Part shown: one piece after another, positions 38,478 to 47,819 of the stretch
Layout of the letters: the number at the start of each line of letters is the position of its first letter
Numbering within the stretch: position 1 is the first letter of the stretch
NCBI RefSeq assembly: GCF_008806955.1
Contig: NZ_CP031727.1
Location: 1 to 64,000 of the forward strand
Direction of reading: 5' to 3'
DNA length: 64,000 nucleotides
Origin: Cellvibrio sp. KY-YJ-3
GTDB lineage: Bacteria; Pseudomonadota; Gammaproteobacteria; Pseudomonadales; Cellvibrionaceae
The notes under the pieces: model-generated
Seen by the model: only the letters and a program-made list of their open reading frames with translations
Databases searched by the model: none
Told to the model about the DNA's origin: nothing
Translations under genes and position numbers: made by a program

Positions 38478-38571
38478 TAAAAATCAACAGCGGCAAAATA
38501 ACACCCGATTATTAGCCGCACATTTATTTGTATTTTTTACATGCCCGACAGCAAATCATGGAGGTTTTTTA

Positions 38572-39276
38572 ATGTCTGACATCAACCAAATTTATGGCGA
38601 TATGTGGCGCAATGCGGAGGAAAAAATTCGCGCAGGTGCCTACGAAATGGATCACCTGATTGGTGCAAGCGATGACACGCGCAAAGGCACCACGGTGTTG
38701 TCCTACCTTAACAAGGCGGAGGGCAATGTGAGCCGCAGGATTATAGAATTTCTCGATGCGCTAGCGGTGCAGGAGCCTGAGCAATATTACTATCCGGAAA
38801 ATGAATTGCATTTGACGGTGTTATCGGTGGTTAGTTGTGTGCGTGGGTTTATGCTGGAAGATGTTGATCAAGCGACTTATCAGGCAGTGTTTAACGACGC
38901 CGTAAAATCCATTGGCCCGCTGGAAATTCAGTATCGAGGTATCACCGCATCGCCGGGGTGTGTTTTGGTTCAGGGCTTTCCGCTGAACGAACAATTACAC
39001 CAACTGCGCGAAAATTTGCGCCGCGTTTTTCGCGACTCAACACTGCATTCCACCATCGATAGCCGCTACAAAATTGCCACCGCACATTCCACCATTGCGC
39101 GCTTTCAGGCACCGCTGCGCAACCATTCCGAATTACTGAAACTACTTGAGCAATATCGCACTTATGATTTTGGTGTAAGCCGCATTCATCACCTGGATTT
39201 GGTATTCAACAACTGGTATCAGCAACTGTCGCATACCCACCCCATCGCGCAATATTCATTGGCGGAAGCAGGGTAA
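38572..39276 (+). CDS. 2H phosphoesterase superfamily protein
   Basis: This protein of about 234 residues carries the two H-x-T motifs of the 2H phosphoesterase superfamily: HLT at 80-82 in ENELHLTVL and HST at 172-174 in ATAHSTIARF. Members hydrolyse cyclic phosphodiesters or act on RNA ends (2'-5' RNA ligase, LigT). The substrate here is unknown. The ATG at 38572 with GGAGG upstream is preferred; the frame is open further 5' but that part overlaps the REP copy and has no ribosome site. Confidence 0.8.
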   Translation: MSDINQIYGDMWRNAEEKIRAGAYEMDHLIGASDDTRKGTTVLSYLNKAEGNVSRRIIEFLDALAVQEPEQYYYPENELHLTVLSVVSCVRGFMLEDVDQATYQAVFNDAVKSIGPLEIQYRGITASPGCVLVQGFPLNEQLHQLRENLRRVFRDSTLHSTIDSRYKIATAHSTIARFQAPLRNHSELLKLLEQYRTYDFGVSRIHHLDLVFNNWYQQLSHTHPIAQYSLAEAG

Positions 39277-39348
39277 ATTCACTGTCGCAAAACTGTCGTA
39301 TTGATTCGCTAAGCTGGCGCCGTTTTATTTCCTTACAACGGTGTTTTT

Positions 39349-40584
39349 ATGTTCCCCCGCTACTTGCTGATAAGCCAGTTGAGTTTACTCTGGCTGCTGT
39401 TGTCCGCTGTTACCCAGGCATCCCCACAACTCAGTGGAATTGCAACCCACAGCGAATTAGGGCAGGAGCAATTTCTGGCAGCGCTGTACAGCGAAACGCT
39501 CAGCAAAGATGCCGACCTGCTGCTCAATACGCAGGATGCCAAACGCATGGAATTAAAAATTCTGGCGCGCGAGGGCATTGCACCCCGACGTTTTACCCGT
39601 ATGTGGATTGAAGGTGCCGCGATTAATATGCCCGCAGGCGCGATGAATTCTCACGCTGAAAATATGTTGGCGTTCGACCAATTATTTCGCGGCCGCCTGG
39701 AAATGAATGATCACCTGATCTTTGATTTTTCGCCGCAACAGGGCACGGTTATTCACCTCAATAGCGTGCACCTGGGCACCATTGAAAACCCGGCTTTTTT
39801 TGACGTGTTACTGCGCACTTGGATCGGCAATGTACCGCTGTCGTCCGGCTACCGCGAGGCGTTATTAATGGAGGGAAATATTGACGCGGCACTGCTGCAG
39901 CGCTTCACACATATGGAGCCGCGCTTGAGCAGAATTGCGGTAGTAAAAAGTTGGAATGAGACCATTCTTGCCGCCGCGAGTGCAGCCAGTAGTGCCAGCT
40001 CCAGTAGTGACAACCGGGGCAACATTTCCGACAACAATACCGAGAACAATGCCGACAACAAGAGCAAACAAATCGCAGCGATTAGCAGTGCTAAATCGAG
40101 CGCGCCGCAATCTGGAATTGCCGTGACCAATCAATCGTCATTACCTGGAGCCACGCAAGTTGCTGGCGCAACTGCATCAACAACTGAATCAACAAACGCA
40201 TCGACAATTGCACCCGATGCACCAGCAGTGAATAACACTAGCGATAACGCCGATGACGCACTATCGCAACTGACTGCACAGTCACTGGTTGCACAGCAGT
40301 ATTACATCTCCGATGCGATGCGGCGGATTTACGCCCAGCTGATTTATCCGCGGCGGGCGCGTGAACTGCAGCAAACCGGCTCGATTAAAATTCGCATCGC
40401 CGTGGATGCCGCTGGCAACATCACCGCATTGCAGCCGCTGGAAACCTCGGAGCACCGCTTGCTCAATCAAGCCGTTGAATCCGCCATCAAAGCCTCAGCC
40501 CCCTTCCCACCCTTACCGCCAGAAATCACCGCGCAGCAGCTGGAATTTGCGGTGCCTATTACCTTTACGCTCGGGCAGTCATAA
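39349..40584 (+). CDS. chalcone-isomerase-like domain fused to a TonB C-terminal domain
   Basis: This 411-residue exported protein has a signal peptide (about 1-24), a domain resembling bacterial chalcone-isomerase-like proteins (about 30-195; KILAREGIAPRRFTRMWIEG, FDFSPQQGTVIHLN), a long low-complexity linker rich in Ser, Asn, Ala and Thr (about 208-315) and a C-terminal TonB-type domain (about 318-408; IYPRRARELQQTGSIKIRI, VPITFTLG). TonB C-terminal domains contact TonB boxes of outer-membrane receptors. The fusion is unusual and no ExbB/ExbD is encoded nearby. It precedes a TonB receptor gene by 370 bases. Confidence 0.75.
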   Translation: MFPRYLLISQLSLLWLLLSAVTQASPQLSGIATHSELGQEQFLAALYSETLSKDADLLLNTQDAKRMELKILAREGIAPRRFTRMWIEGAAINMPAGAMNSHAENMLAFDQLFRGRLEMNDHLIFDFSPQQGTVIHLNSVHLGTIENPAFFDVLLRTWIGNVPLSSGYREALLMEGNIDAALLQRFTHMEPRLSRIAVVKSWNETILAAASAASSASSSSDNRGNISDNNTENNADNKSKQIAAISSAKSSAPQSGIAVTNQSSLPGATQVAGATASTTESTNASTIAPDAPAVNNTSDNADDALSQLTAQSLVAQQYYISDAMRRIYAQLIYPRRARELQQTGSIKIRIAVDAAGNITALQPLETSEHRLLNQAVESAIKASAPFPPLPPEITAQQLEFAVPITFTLGQS

Positions 40585-40953
40585 GCCCCGTTTTATCCCA
40601 TCACCATTCGCCCAGCGGTTTCAGTCAACAGTACTCAGCCGCTTTTTTTTTGGCTTTTGCCCACCAACAATCCTTCGTTAACCCGAAGGATTACTGACGC
40701 CCAATTCGGCCGAAAAAGCTATATCCGATACATCATATAATAACAAATAAATCTTGTATACTAGAGCACTAGAATGTTGACACCACCAAATAGTCTATGT
40801 GACCATCATTTGGTAGCGGCACTAAACCTGCCGGTATTGCTTCGATAATTTTCTAATAATCAACCGCAAAGGTGTCTTTCCGGTGTGTCGTTCAGACACC
40901 AGCGCGAAACATCAACAAGGAGACGCTGCCCGGCGTGGCGGCTTGAGACAATA
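40585..40953. other. intergenic region before the halogenase-linked TonB receptor
   Basis: The 369 bases contain a 9-bp hairpin (40669-40692, AATCCTTCG/CGAAGGATT, no T-run) and an inverted word pair ACCAAAT/ATTTGGT spanning 40785-40814 that could bind a regulator. I could not assign a confident promoter. Confidence 0.35.
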
Positions 40954-43900
40954 ATGAAAAAAAACACCTGTTACAGCACCAACCAAACCACCACAGGCAG
41001 TGCCCGGGTCTTTCGGCGTTCACTGTTAGCGGCGGCAATTATGGTCTGCTCGCCCGCACTCTTGGCGCAGACGACCCAGGCACAAAACACCACTAAAACC
41101 AAAGCCAGTGACGATGCACCGATCGAGGAAACTATTGTTACCGGTCAGCGCCAATCACTGGAAAGTGCGATGGAGTTAAAGCGCGCCTCGGATACTGTCG
41201 CTGACTCCATTGTGCTGGATGAAGCGGGCAAAGTGCCCAGTACCTCCCTGCTGGAAATTCTGGAGCGCGCGCCCGGCGTTACCATGAACCGCGTGCGCGC
41301 AGGTGCCGAAGGTTCACCGGACGGCTTTGCGTTTGAGGGTTCGGGAGTTCAAATCCGTGGTTTAAACAAGACCAAAACACTGATCAATGGGCGGGAAGTT
41401 TTCTCTGCCAATGGCGGCTCCGGCCTCAGCTGGGCGGATGTGGGGCCTGAGTTGCTGAAAGCGGTCACCGTCTACAAAGCGAGCCGTGCCGACCTGATTG
41501 AAGGCGGCGTTTCCGGTACCGTCGACCTGCAGACCCGCATGCCGTTTGATTTCAATGGCTTTAAGGCCAATGCGGCGATTTCCGGTAGCTATGGCGACTA
41601 CTCCGAGGAAATCACTCCGGCAGGTTCCGCCATGATATCGAACCGTTTTGATACCGATTTTGGTGAGTTCGGGGTGCTGCTCGATCTGGCTTATTCGAAG
41701 ATCGAATCCCATGACAGCAACATCATCGTTCCGCCCTACTACGCCACGCAATACGAGGGCGAGCGGGTCTACGTGCCGGGCGGCATACGCTACAGTCAGG
41801 ATCAATTTGAACGCGTCCGCAATGGCTATTACGGCGCACTTCAGTGGGCGCCGAACGACAACCTTGAGCTGTTCCATACCACTTTTATTTCCGAGCGCGA
41901 CAGCAATCGCGACAGCCAAATCCTGTCGGTGGAACCGGGCACACCCGTTGGTGTATTTGACGGTGCAGTGTTTGACGATGGCGTATTCGTGAAAGGTGCA
42001 ATCTCCAGCCCCAACCTAACCTCCGGCCTTAGCGTATCACCCAACTCCAGCTTCACACCGTCGTTCAGCCGCACGGCCGACCACAGCACCGGCTTCAAAT
42101 ACGACGCTGAAGGCTGGGACATGAGCGGTAGCTACCAGTACGTGAAAGCCGAATCGAGTTCCGGTAAATACAGCCTTGGCAGCACCGTGATTCCGACAAT
42201 CGGGCAAATCAATATGGATATGTCGGGCAAGCGGCCAGTGGTGAGTTTTGAAACCCCGCTCTCAACCGACCCGGCACAAGCCGGGCTTTCCCGCATCAAC
42301 TGGTTGGACACCGCCAATGAGGGCGAAGCCCATGCCATTCAACTGGATGCCAATATTGAAATCGGCGATGGGTTCTTCAAAAAACTGGCTATCGGCGGTC
42401 GTGCAGCAGCGCGTGAGGAATCTGATAGTTTTGTCGGAACCTGGTGGTCGGCAACTGGCCGCGGCTGGAATGGCGTGACGCGCCCCTTCGTCAGTACCGC
42501 CCCGGAAGGCGATTTTGAACTGGAAGAATTCTCGGATTTCTTTAAAGGGGATATCCCGTCACTCGGTGGTGTTTGGGTGGGGACCCGTCAAGTCAATGAC
42601 TATGCCCAGTTCGATCGGGTATACGACACCTACCTGGCCTGCGGCCCCACGCTTCAACATCAGTGCAGCAACCCAACGGCCACTACCTACCTCTACAGCA
42701 CCGACGGCACACTGCGCAACCGCAACTTTGACCAGCGCCCATCCTTTTACGAGACGGAACATGACACCCAGTCCGCCTATGCGATGGTGGGTTTTGCGAA
42801 TGATAGCGACGCCTGGTTCCTTAATTTCAGCGGTAATTTTGGGGTGCGCTGGGTAAATTACGACATTAGCAGTCAGGGCAATTTCAACTTTAGTGGTGGC
42901 GCGCGTTACTACGCGAGCCTGGCCGATGCCCAGGCGTCAGTCGAAGCCATGGGAGGCTTGGAAAATGTCGCCGCCTGGCAAGAGGCTAACGAAGGCGTGC
43001 AGCCGCCATTGACGCGCGAGAGTGTGGGTTACGAAAAAGACCGCATGGGCAGCTTCTCCAAGGATTATTTCCTGCCGTCATTCAATATCAAATTAGAACC
43101 GGCGGAAGGCTGGGTAATGCGCTACGCCCTGACCCAAACCCTCACGCCACCGCGCTACCCGGATATCCGCGCGCAGGGTATTGCCAGCGTGCAGACCACC
43201 GAGAACCCGATCAACGACGAGTTGGCTGCGCTCAATCCGGGTGATGATGTATCCATCCCGGCGATTTTCTCAGGCTATACCAATACCACCGGCAACCCCT
43301 TCCTAGAGCCGGAAATCGCGTTGAACCACGACCTCTCGTTCGAGTGGTACCCGAAAAAAGGCACCTCGATGAACCTGGCGCTGTTCCATAAAACCATCGA
43401 CAACTACATCACCTTCAACAACTTCTCGGCGCCGGCAAGCGGCTTCTTCTCCGAAGGGGATTACCCACAATCAGCACTGGCGGATGGCAGTGGCAGCAGC
43501 TTTCTGGATGGTTCAGTCACCAGCCGGACCAACTTCAATGCCGAGGGTGACACCATCATCCGCGGTTTTGAATTGGGCGGGCGCACCTATTTCGATGCAC
43601 TGCCCGGCTGGATGAGTGGCTTTGGTATCGAAATGAACGTCACCTACATCGACAACAAAGCGCCGGATGCCTTTGCCCAGGACATCAATGGCGATGAACT
43701 CAAGGTGCCGGTGATCGGACTGTCGGAGTGGGCCTACTCCACCACCCTGCTGTACGATTGGGATAGATTCAGCGCACGTTTGGCCTGGAACTGGCGTGAT
43801 CGTTATTTAACGACCACCAACGACTCGGGCACGACCAATGTCTATAACGATCCGTTTAACGGGCAGCAAATCCAGTTCGGTATGCCGGTCTACGCGGCGG

Positions 43901-44088
43901 CTTCCGGTCGGCTGGATGGCAGCATCTCCTACCGTTTGACCGATAACGTCAACATCAAACTGGATGTGCAAAACATCACCGACGAAGACCAGCGCACCGA
44001 GATGGAGATCCTGTCCGGACGCTTTGTTGATCGCGCGGTGTTTGTGACTGACCGTCGCATTGGCTTGCACCTAGGCGTTAACTTTTAA
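40954..44088 (+). CDS. TonB-dependent receptor linked to halogenase-like genes
   Basis: This outer-membrane receptor has about 1044 residues. It shows a signal peptide (ALLAQ), a TonB-box-like EETIVTGQRQS, a plug domain (VPSTSLLEILERAPGVTMNR is the region; key VQIRGLNKTKTLINGR) and a long barrel ending in LGVNF. It belongs to the large carbohydrate-type receptors found beside PF04820 halogenase-like genes in Caulobacter, Xanthomonas and Alteromonas relatives. The ligand is unknown. The ATG at 40954 gives a good signal peptide; an in-frame extension to 40885 does not. Confidence 0.92.
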   Translation: MKKNTCYSTNQTTTGSARVFRRSLLAAAIMVCSPALLAQTTQAQNTTKTKASDDAPIEETIVTGQRQSLESAMELKRASDTVADSIVLDEAGKVPSTSLLEILERAPGVTMNRVRAGAEGSPDGFAFEGSGVQIRGLNKTKTLINGREVFSANGGSGLSWADVGPELLKAVTVYKASRADLIEGGVSGTVDLQTRMPFDFNGFKANAAISGSYGDYSEEITPAGSAMISNRFDTDFGEFGVLLDLAYSKIESHDSNIIVPPYYATQYEGERVYVPGGIRYSQDQFERVRNGYYGALQWAPNDNLELFHTTFISERDSNRDSQILSVEPGTPVGVFDGAVFDDGVFVKGAISSPNLTSGLSVSPNSSFTPSFSRTADHSTGFKYDAEGWDMSGSYQYVKAESSSGKYSLGSTVIPTIGQINMDMSGKRPVVSFETPLSTDPAQAGLSRINWLDTANEGEAHAIQLDANIEIGDGFFKKLAIGGRAAAREESDSFVGTWWSATGRGWNGVTRPFVSTAPEGDFELEEFSDFFKGDIPSLGGVWVGTRQVNDYAQFDRVYDTYLACGPTLQHQCSNPTATTYLYSTDGTLRNRNFDQRPSFYETEHDTQSAYAMVGFANDSDAWFLNFSGNFGVRWVNYDISSQGNFNFSGGARYYASLADAQASVEAMGGLENVAAWQEANEGVQPPLTRESVGYEKDRMGSFSKDYFLPSFNIKLEPAEGWVMRYALTQTLTPPRYPDIRAQGIASVQTTENPINDELAALNPGDDVSIPAIFSGYTNTTGNPFLEPEIALNHDLSFEWYPKKGTSMNLALFHKTIDNYITFNNFSAPASGFFSEGDYPQSALADGSGSSFLDGSVTSRTNFNAEGDTIIRGFELGGRTYFDALPGWMSGFGIEMNVTYIDNKAPDAFAQDINGDELKVPVIGLSEWAYSTTLLYDWDRFSARLAWNWRDRYLTTTNDSGTTNVYNDPFNGQQIQFGMPVYAAASGRLDGSISYRLTDNVNIKLDVQNITDEDQRTEMEILSGRFVDRAVFVTDRRIGLHLGVNF

Positions 44089-44130
44089 CTGAGCATCAAT
44101 TGTTAACTGAGCATTAGGGTTAACTGAGCA
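44085..44130 (+). repeat. three direct copies of TTAACTGAGCA at the receptor stop codon
   Basis: Copies lie at 44085-44095, 44103-44113 and 44120-44130, at 18- and 17-base steps. The first contains the receptor stop codon, so the repeat looks like local duplication of the gene end in the gap before the first halogenase gene. Confidence 0.6.
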
Positions 44131-44179
44131 CGGCAGGACGCTCTTGAGCAAACTTGACCACATAATAAGAGGCACATAA

Positions 44180-45733
44180 ATGAGCAAGAGCGTTCTGATT
44201 GTTGGCGGAGGAACCGCCGGTTGGATCTGCGCCGCCTATATGGCGCGGATGCTGGCGGCGGACACTCCTGGCGGCGTAACGATTACGCTGGTCGAGTCTG
44301 ACGAAATAGGTATCCTCGGCGTTGGCGAGGGTACCTTCCCGATTATCCGCAAGACCATGAGCCGCATCGGCCTCGATGAAAGCGCGCTGATTCGGGAAGC
44401 CGATGCCACCTTTAAACAAGGCATCAGGTTTAATAACTGGAAGAAAAATCCAGCCGATGATCCCCAGGACACCTACTTCCACCCCTTCCAGGTTGCGTCC
44501 CAACATACCGACATGGACCTTCTACCCTATTGGCTGCTCGGTGTGGCCGGAGACGTACCCTGGGCCGAGGCCTGTACGGTGCAAGAGCGGGTGGTGGACG
44601 CCAAGCTGGCACCCAAACTGATTACTCACCCCAATTACAATGCGCCACTGAACTACGCCTATCACTTTGATGCAGGGAAACTGGCGCAAGTGGTATGCCG
44701 TCAGGCCATGGCGATGGGTGTGAAGCGGCTGATCGATACCATCGACGATGTGAAGGTTGATGAACAGGGCATCGCCTCAGTGCAGGGGCGAACCCACGGC
44801 GAACTCAAAGCCGACCTCTATATTGATTGCACCGGGTTCCGCGCGCGGCTGATCGGCGAAGCGCTGGGCTCGGAATTTACCTCCTACAAAGATCAGTTGT
44901 TCTGCAACCGCGCGGTGGCCATGCAGGTGCCCTATGATCGGCCCGATGCGCCCATTCCCTCCTGTACCTATACCAGCGCGCAAGATGCGGGCTGGATTTG
45001 GGATATCGGTCTGCATAATCGTCGCGGCGTCGGCTATGTCTATGCGTCCAATTACTGCAGTGACGATGAAGCACTGGCCACCTTAAAACGCTATATAGGC
45101 CCTGCTGCCGATAATCTTAAACACCGGAAACTGGCCTTTGAAGCCGGGTTTCGCAAAACCCAGTGGCATAAGAACTGTATCGGCGTTGGGCTGTCGGTAG
45201 GTTTTATCGAGCCACTGGAAGCCACCGGCATCAGCTTTGCCGAGGTTGCCGCGCTCATGCTGTGCAATCTGTTTCCCTGGTCGGGCGATTACGAACGCTC
45301 GGCCCAGCAGTTCAACCAGGCCATGACCAAGCGGTTTGAACATGTGATCGACTTTATCAAGCTGCACTACTACTTGAGCGAGCGCACAGATACCGCGTTT
45401 TGGCGCGACAATCGTGCGCCCGCGTCGGCCTCCGATTATCTGAAAGGCAAGCTGGAGCAATGGCGCCACCGGCCGCCATCCTTTCTCGATATTGATGCCA
45501 GCCATGACATTTTTGATGAAAACAGTTGGCAGTACATCCTTTACGGTATGGGGTTCAAGACCGACATCAGCGCCCGCGCTGGCGCGTTGCGGTTTTATGA
45601 CGACGCCAAACGGGAGTTTGAGAGCATTCGCCAGCAGAGCAACAAGGCGATGACCGCTGTACCCAGCCACCGCGACCTGATCAATGAAGTGGTGGCAAGA
45701 GGGTTCCGTAACGCATCCGGCGGGCAGCGATGA
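44180..45733 (+). CDS. flavin-dependent halogenase-like protein (tryptophan halogenase family), first of two
   Basis: This 517-residue protein has the FAD-binding GGGTAGW (residues 9-15), the family Lys79 in TFKQG, and FIEPLEAT (near 344). These match flavin-dependent tryptophan halogenases (PF04820), in which this Lys carries or positions hypohalous acid. The usual W-x-W-x-I-P motif reads WIWDIG (272-277), with Pro replaced by Gly, so halogenation activity is less certain. AGAGG precedes the ATG. Its stop overlaps the start of the second halogenase-like gene (ATGA). No flavin reductase is encoded in the operon. Confidence 0.87.
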   Translation: MSKSVLIVGGGTAGWICAAYMARMLAADTPGGVTITLVESDEIGILGVGEGTFPIIRKTMSRIGLDESALIREADATFKQGIRFNNWKKNPADDPQDTYFHPFQVASQHTDMDLLPYWLLGVAGDVPWAEACTVQERVVDAKLAPKLITHPNYNAPLNYAYHFDAGKLAQVVCRQAMAMGVKRLIDTIDDVKVDEQGIASVQGRTHGELKADLYIDCTGFRARLIGEALGSEFTSYKDQLFCNRAVAMQVPYDRPDAPIPSCTYTSAQDAGWIWDIGLHNRRGVGYVYASNYCSDDEALATLKRYIGPAADNLKHRKLAFEAGFRKTQWHKNCIGVGLSVGFIEPLEATGISFAEVAALMLCNLFPWSGDYERSAQQFNQAMTKRFEHVIDFIKLHYYLSERTDTAFWRDNRAPASASDYLKGKLEQWRHRPPSFLDIDASHDIFDENSWQYILYGMGFKTDISARAGALRFYDDAKREFESIRQQSNKAMTAVPSHRDLINEVVARGFRNASGGQR

Positions 45734-47247
45734 AGCCGGTGAACAATGTCGTCATTGTGGGCGGCGGCACCTCCGGCTGGATGTGCGCCGCCGCCATTGC
45801 GCGTATGGCGCCGCCCAATGCGTCCATTACGCTGGTTGAATCCGAGACAATAGGGGTGATCGGTGTTGGCGAAGCGACCATCCCGCCATTACTGGAATTC
45901 AACCAATTTCTCGGGCTGGACGAGCACGAGGTGCTGCGCGAATGTCAGGGCACCTACAAACTCGGCATCGAATTCGTTGACTGGCTTGACCTTGGCAAAC
46001 GCTATTTCCACCCCTTTGGTTTTTACGGGCGCGATACCCCGGAGTTTGCTTTTCACCAACTGTGGCTTCGTTTGCGAGCAGTCTCAGAAACAGGCAAAGC
46101 ACCTGCCGACTTGGCGGGAGACATCAACGACTACAACCTCTGTGCCATGGCGGCTCGCCTTGGGCGCTTCACCCAACCGCAGGGCGGTAGCGATGCGATT
46201 TTGTCCACCCTGCGTCACGCCTATCATTTTGACTCCATGCGCTACGGTCAGCTGCTGCGCCGCTACGCCGAGCAACGCGGCGTTCGCCGGGTGGAGGGTT
46301 TGGTAGATAGCGTCCAACAGCATCCGGATCACGGCATGATCGAGTCGGTGACGCTGGCTGACGGCCAGGTGCTGGCCGGTGAATTGTTTATCGACTGCAG
46401 TGGTTTTAAGTCCCTGCTGATTGAAGGCGCGATGAACAGCGAGTTTATCGACTGGAGCCGCTACTTGCCCTGTGACCGGGCGCTCGCCCTTTCCACGACC
46501 GGAACGGGCGCGCCAGATCCATTCACTCGCGCCACAGCAGACAATGCCGGCTGGCGCTGGCGCATTCCCCTGCAAACACGCATGGGCAATGGTTATGTCT
46601 ATTCAAGTGCATTTGCCGATGAAGATCATGTACACCGGGCACTGCTTGTCGGCGCCGAAGGCGAAGCACTGGGTGAGCCGCGACCACTGCGTTTCCGCAC
46701 CGGCCATCGCCGCCTCTTCTGGGAGAAAAACTGCGTTGCCATAGGTCTCGCCGGTGGTTTTATCGAACCATTGGAGTCCACCAGTATTCATCTGGCACAA
46801 ATTGGCATTCAACGGCTGATTAACCTCTGGCCGGGGCGAGGCATCAATGCAGCGGAGATTGCACACTACAACCGGATAATGACCGCCGATTACGAGCGGC
46901 TCAGGGATTTTATTGTGCTGCACTACAGCGCCACCCAGCGCCGGGACACCGAATTTTGGCGCTACGTTGGCCATATGAAAATTCCGGATACCCTGGCATC
47001 CAAGCTGGAGATTTTTCGCGGCAGCGGCCGGGTTATTGCCGCGCCAGACGATTTATTCACGCCCCACAGTTGGCTGGCAGTCATGCTCGGGCAAGGCATC
47101 AACCCCACACATTACGATGCACTGGTGGATCGCGTGCCCGAGACTGCGCTTATTCAAAACATGCGGCATTTGAAAGAATCTATCGCCAAAACAGCAGCCG
47201 CATTGCCGAGTCATGAGGCTTACCTCAAGCGCTATTGCGCCGCATAA
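45730..47247 (+). CDS. flavin-dependent halogenase-like protein (tryptophan halogenase family), second of two
   Basis: This 505-residue paralogue has GGGTSGW (11-17), Lys77 in TYKLG, an intact WRWRIP (275-280) and FIEPLESTS. All hallmarks of flavin-dependent halogenases are therefore present, more completely than in the first copy. The gene is translationally coupled to the first by a 4-base overlap and followed by a strong terminator, so receptor and two halogenase-like proteins form one unit. The substrate is unknown; receptor-linked members may act on imported aromatic compounds or have another oxidative role. Confidence 0.89.
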   Translation: MKPVNNVVIVGGGTSGWMCAAAIARMAPPNASITLVESETIGVIGVGEATIPPLLEFNQFLGLDEHEVLRECQGTYKLGIEFVDWLDLGKRYFHPFGFYGRDTPEFAFHQLWLRLRAVSETGKAPADLAGDINDYNLCAMAARLGRFTQPQGGSDAILSTLRHAYHFDSMRYGQLLRRYAEQRGVRRVEGLVDSVQQHPDHGMIESVTLADGQVLAGELFIDCSGFKSLLIEGAMNSEFIDWSRYLPCDRALALSTTGTGAPDPFTRATADNAGWRWRIPLQTRMGNGYVYSSAFADEDHVHRALLVGAEGEALGEPRPLRFRTGHRRLFWEKNCVAIGLAGGFIEPLESTSIHLAQIGIQRLINLWPGRGINAAEIAHYNRIMTADYERLRDFIVLHYSATQRRDTEFWRYVGHMKIPDTLASKLEIFRGSGRVIAAPDDLFTPHSWLAVMLGQGINPTHYDALVDRVPETALIQNMRHLKESIAKTAAALPSHEAYLKRYCAA

Positions 47248-47319
47248 CACAAACAAAGCGCAGACTAAGCGGTGGTTTATACCACTACAGCCCATCCAGT
47301 TTTTTAACCGCTTCATTTC

Positions 47320-47347
47320 ACCGGCGCTTTTCAGCGCCGGTTTTTTT
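47320..47347 (+). terminator. rho-independent terminator of the halogenase operon
   Basis: ACCGGCGCT and AGCGCCGGT form a 9-bp stem with a short loop, followed by seven T. It abuts the end of the converging minus-strand gene. Confidence 0.85.
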
Positions 47348-47810
47348 AATGTACGGCTTGCTGCTGCAATGCATCTTCCGCAAATAATTGATTCATCCAA
47401 ATATCGCGCTGCTGGCTGTTGGCATGCACTAAATTAATGATTGGTTTTAACAGCTGTTGTGTCAGGGTGGTAGTTGCATAACACTCCAGCGTTTGCCGCG
47501 CTATATCCAGCACCCCCAACAACACGTCGGAGTGGTGGGTTTGACACAAACTGTAACCATACTCAAATAATGTGCGCACATAATTTTTAATCGCACAGTT
47601 TTTACAATCTGCAATATGAATTAATAATTCAGCCTGACAATAGGCGTGCTGATAAGCATCGACAGCGGCATTCCAATCCTGCCGATGAAGTTCACTGCGT
47701 GCGTTGTCCAGCAAATAACGCCAGCGGTAAATCGCCTGTGCCAACATATGTTGGTGTTTGGTTTTAACACTAGCCTCTATCGTTTCTGTAGCAGTATGTA
47801 TGGTTCCCAT
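47346..47810 (-). CDS. small helical protein downstream of flavodoxin
   Basis: I do not recognise a family. The 154-residue protein is predicted almost wholly helical and amphipathic, with a TPR-like central part (DWNAAVDAYQHAYCQAELLIH) in which a C-x-x-C pair follows (DCKNC). No signal peptide or membrane segment is seen. AGGAGAGG precedes the ATG, nine bases after the flavodoxin gene, so it is probably translated from the same iron-responsive message. A role with flavodoxin or in metal response is inference only. Confidence 0.7.
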   Translation of the reverse strand: MGTIHTATETIEASVKTKHQHMLAQAIYRWRYLLDNARSELHRQDWNAAVDAYQHAYCQAELLIHIADCKNCAIKNYVRTLFEYGYSLCQTHHSDVLLGVLDIARQTLECYATTTLTQQLLKPIINLVHANSQQRDIWMNQLFAEDALQQQAVH

Positions 47811-47819
47811 ATACCTCTC

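Noticed and set aside
38434-38571. N-terminal extension of the 2H phosphoesterase gene
   Set aside because: It overlaps the REP-like copy, starts without a ribosome site, and GGAGG lies directly before the ATG at 38572.
40669-40692. Hairpin as terminator of the TonB-fusion gene
   Set aside because: The 9-bp stem has no T-run and lies 85 bases after the stop, so termination is not supported.
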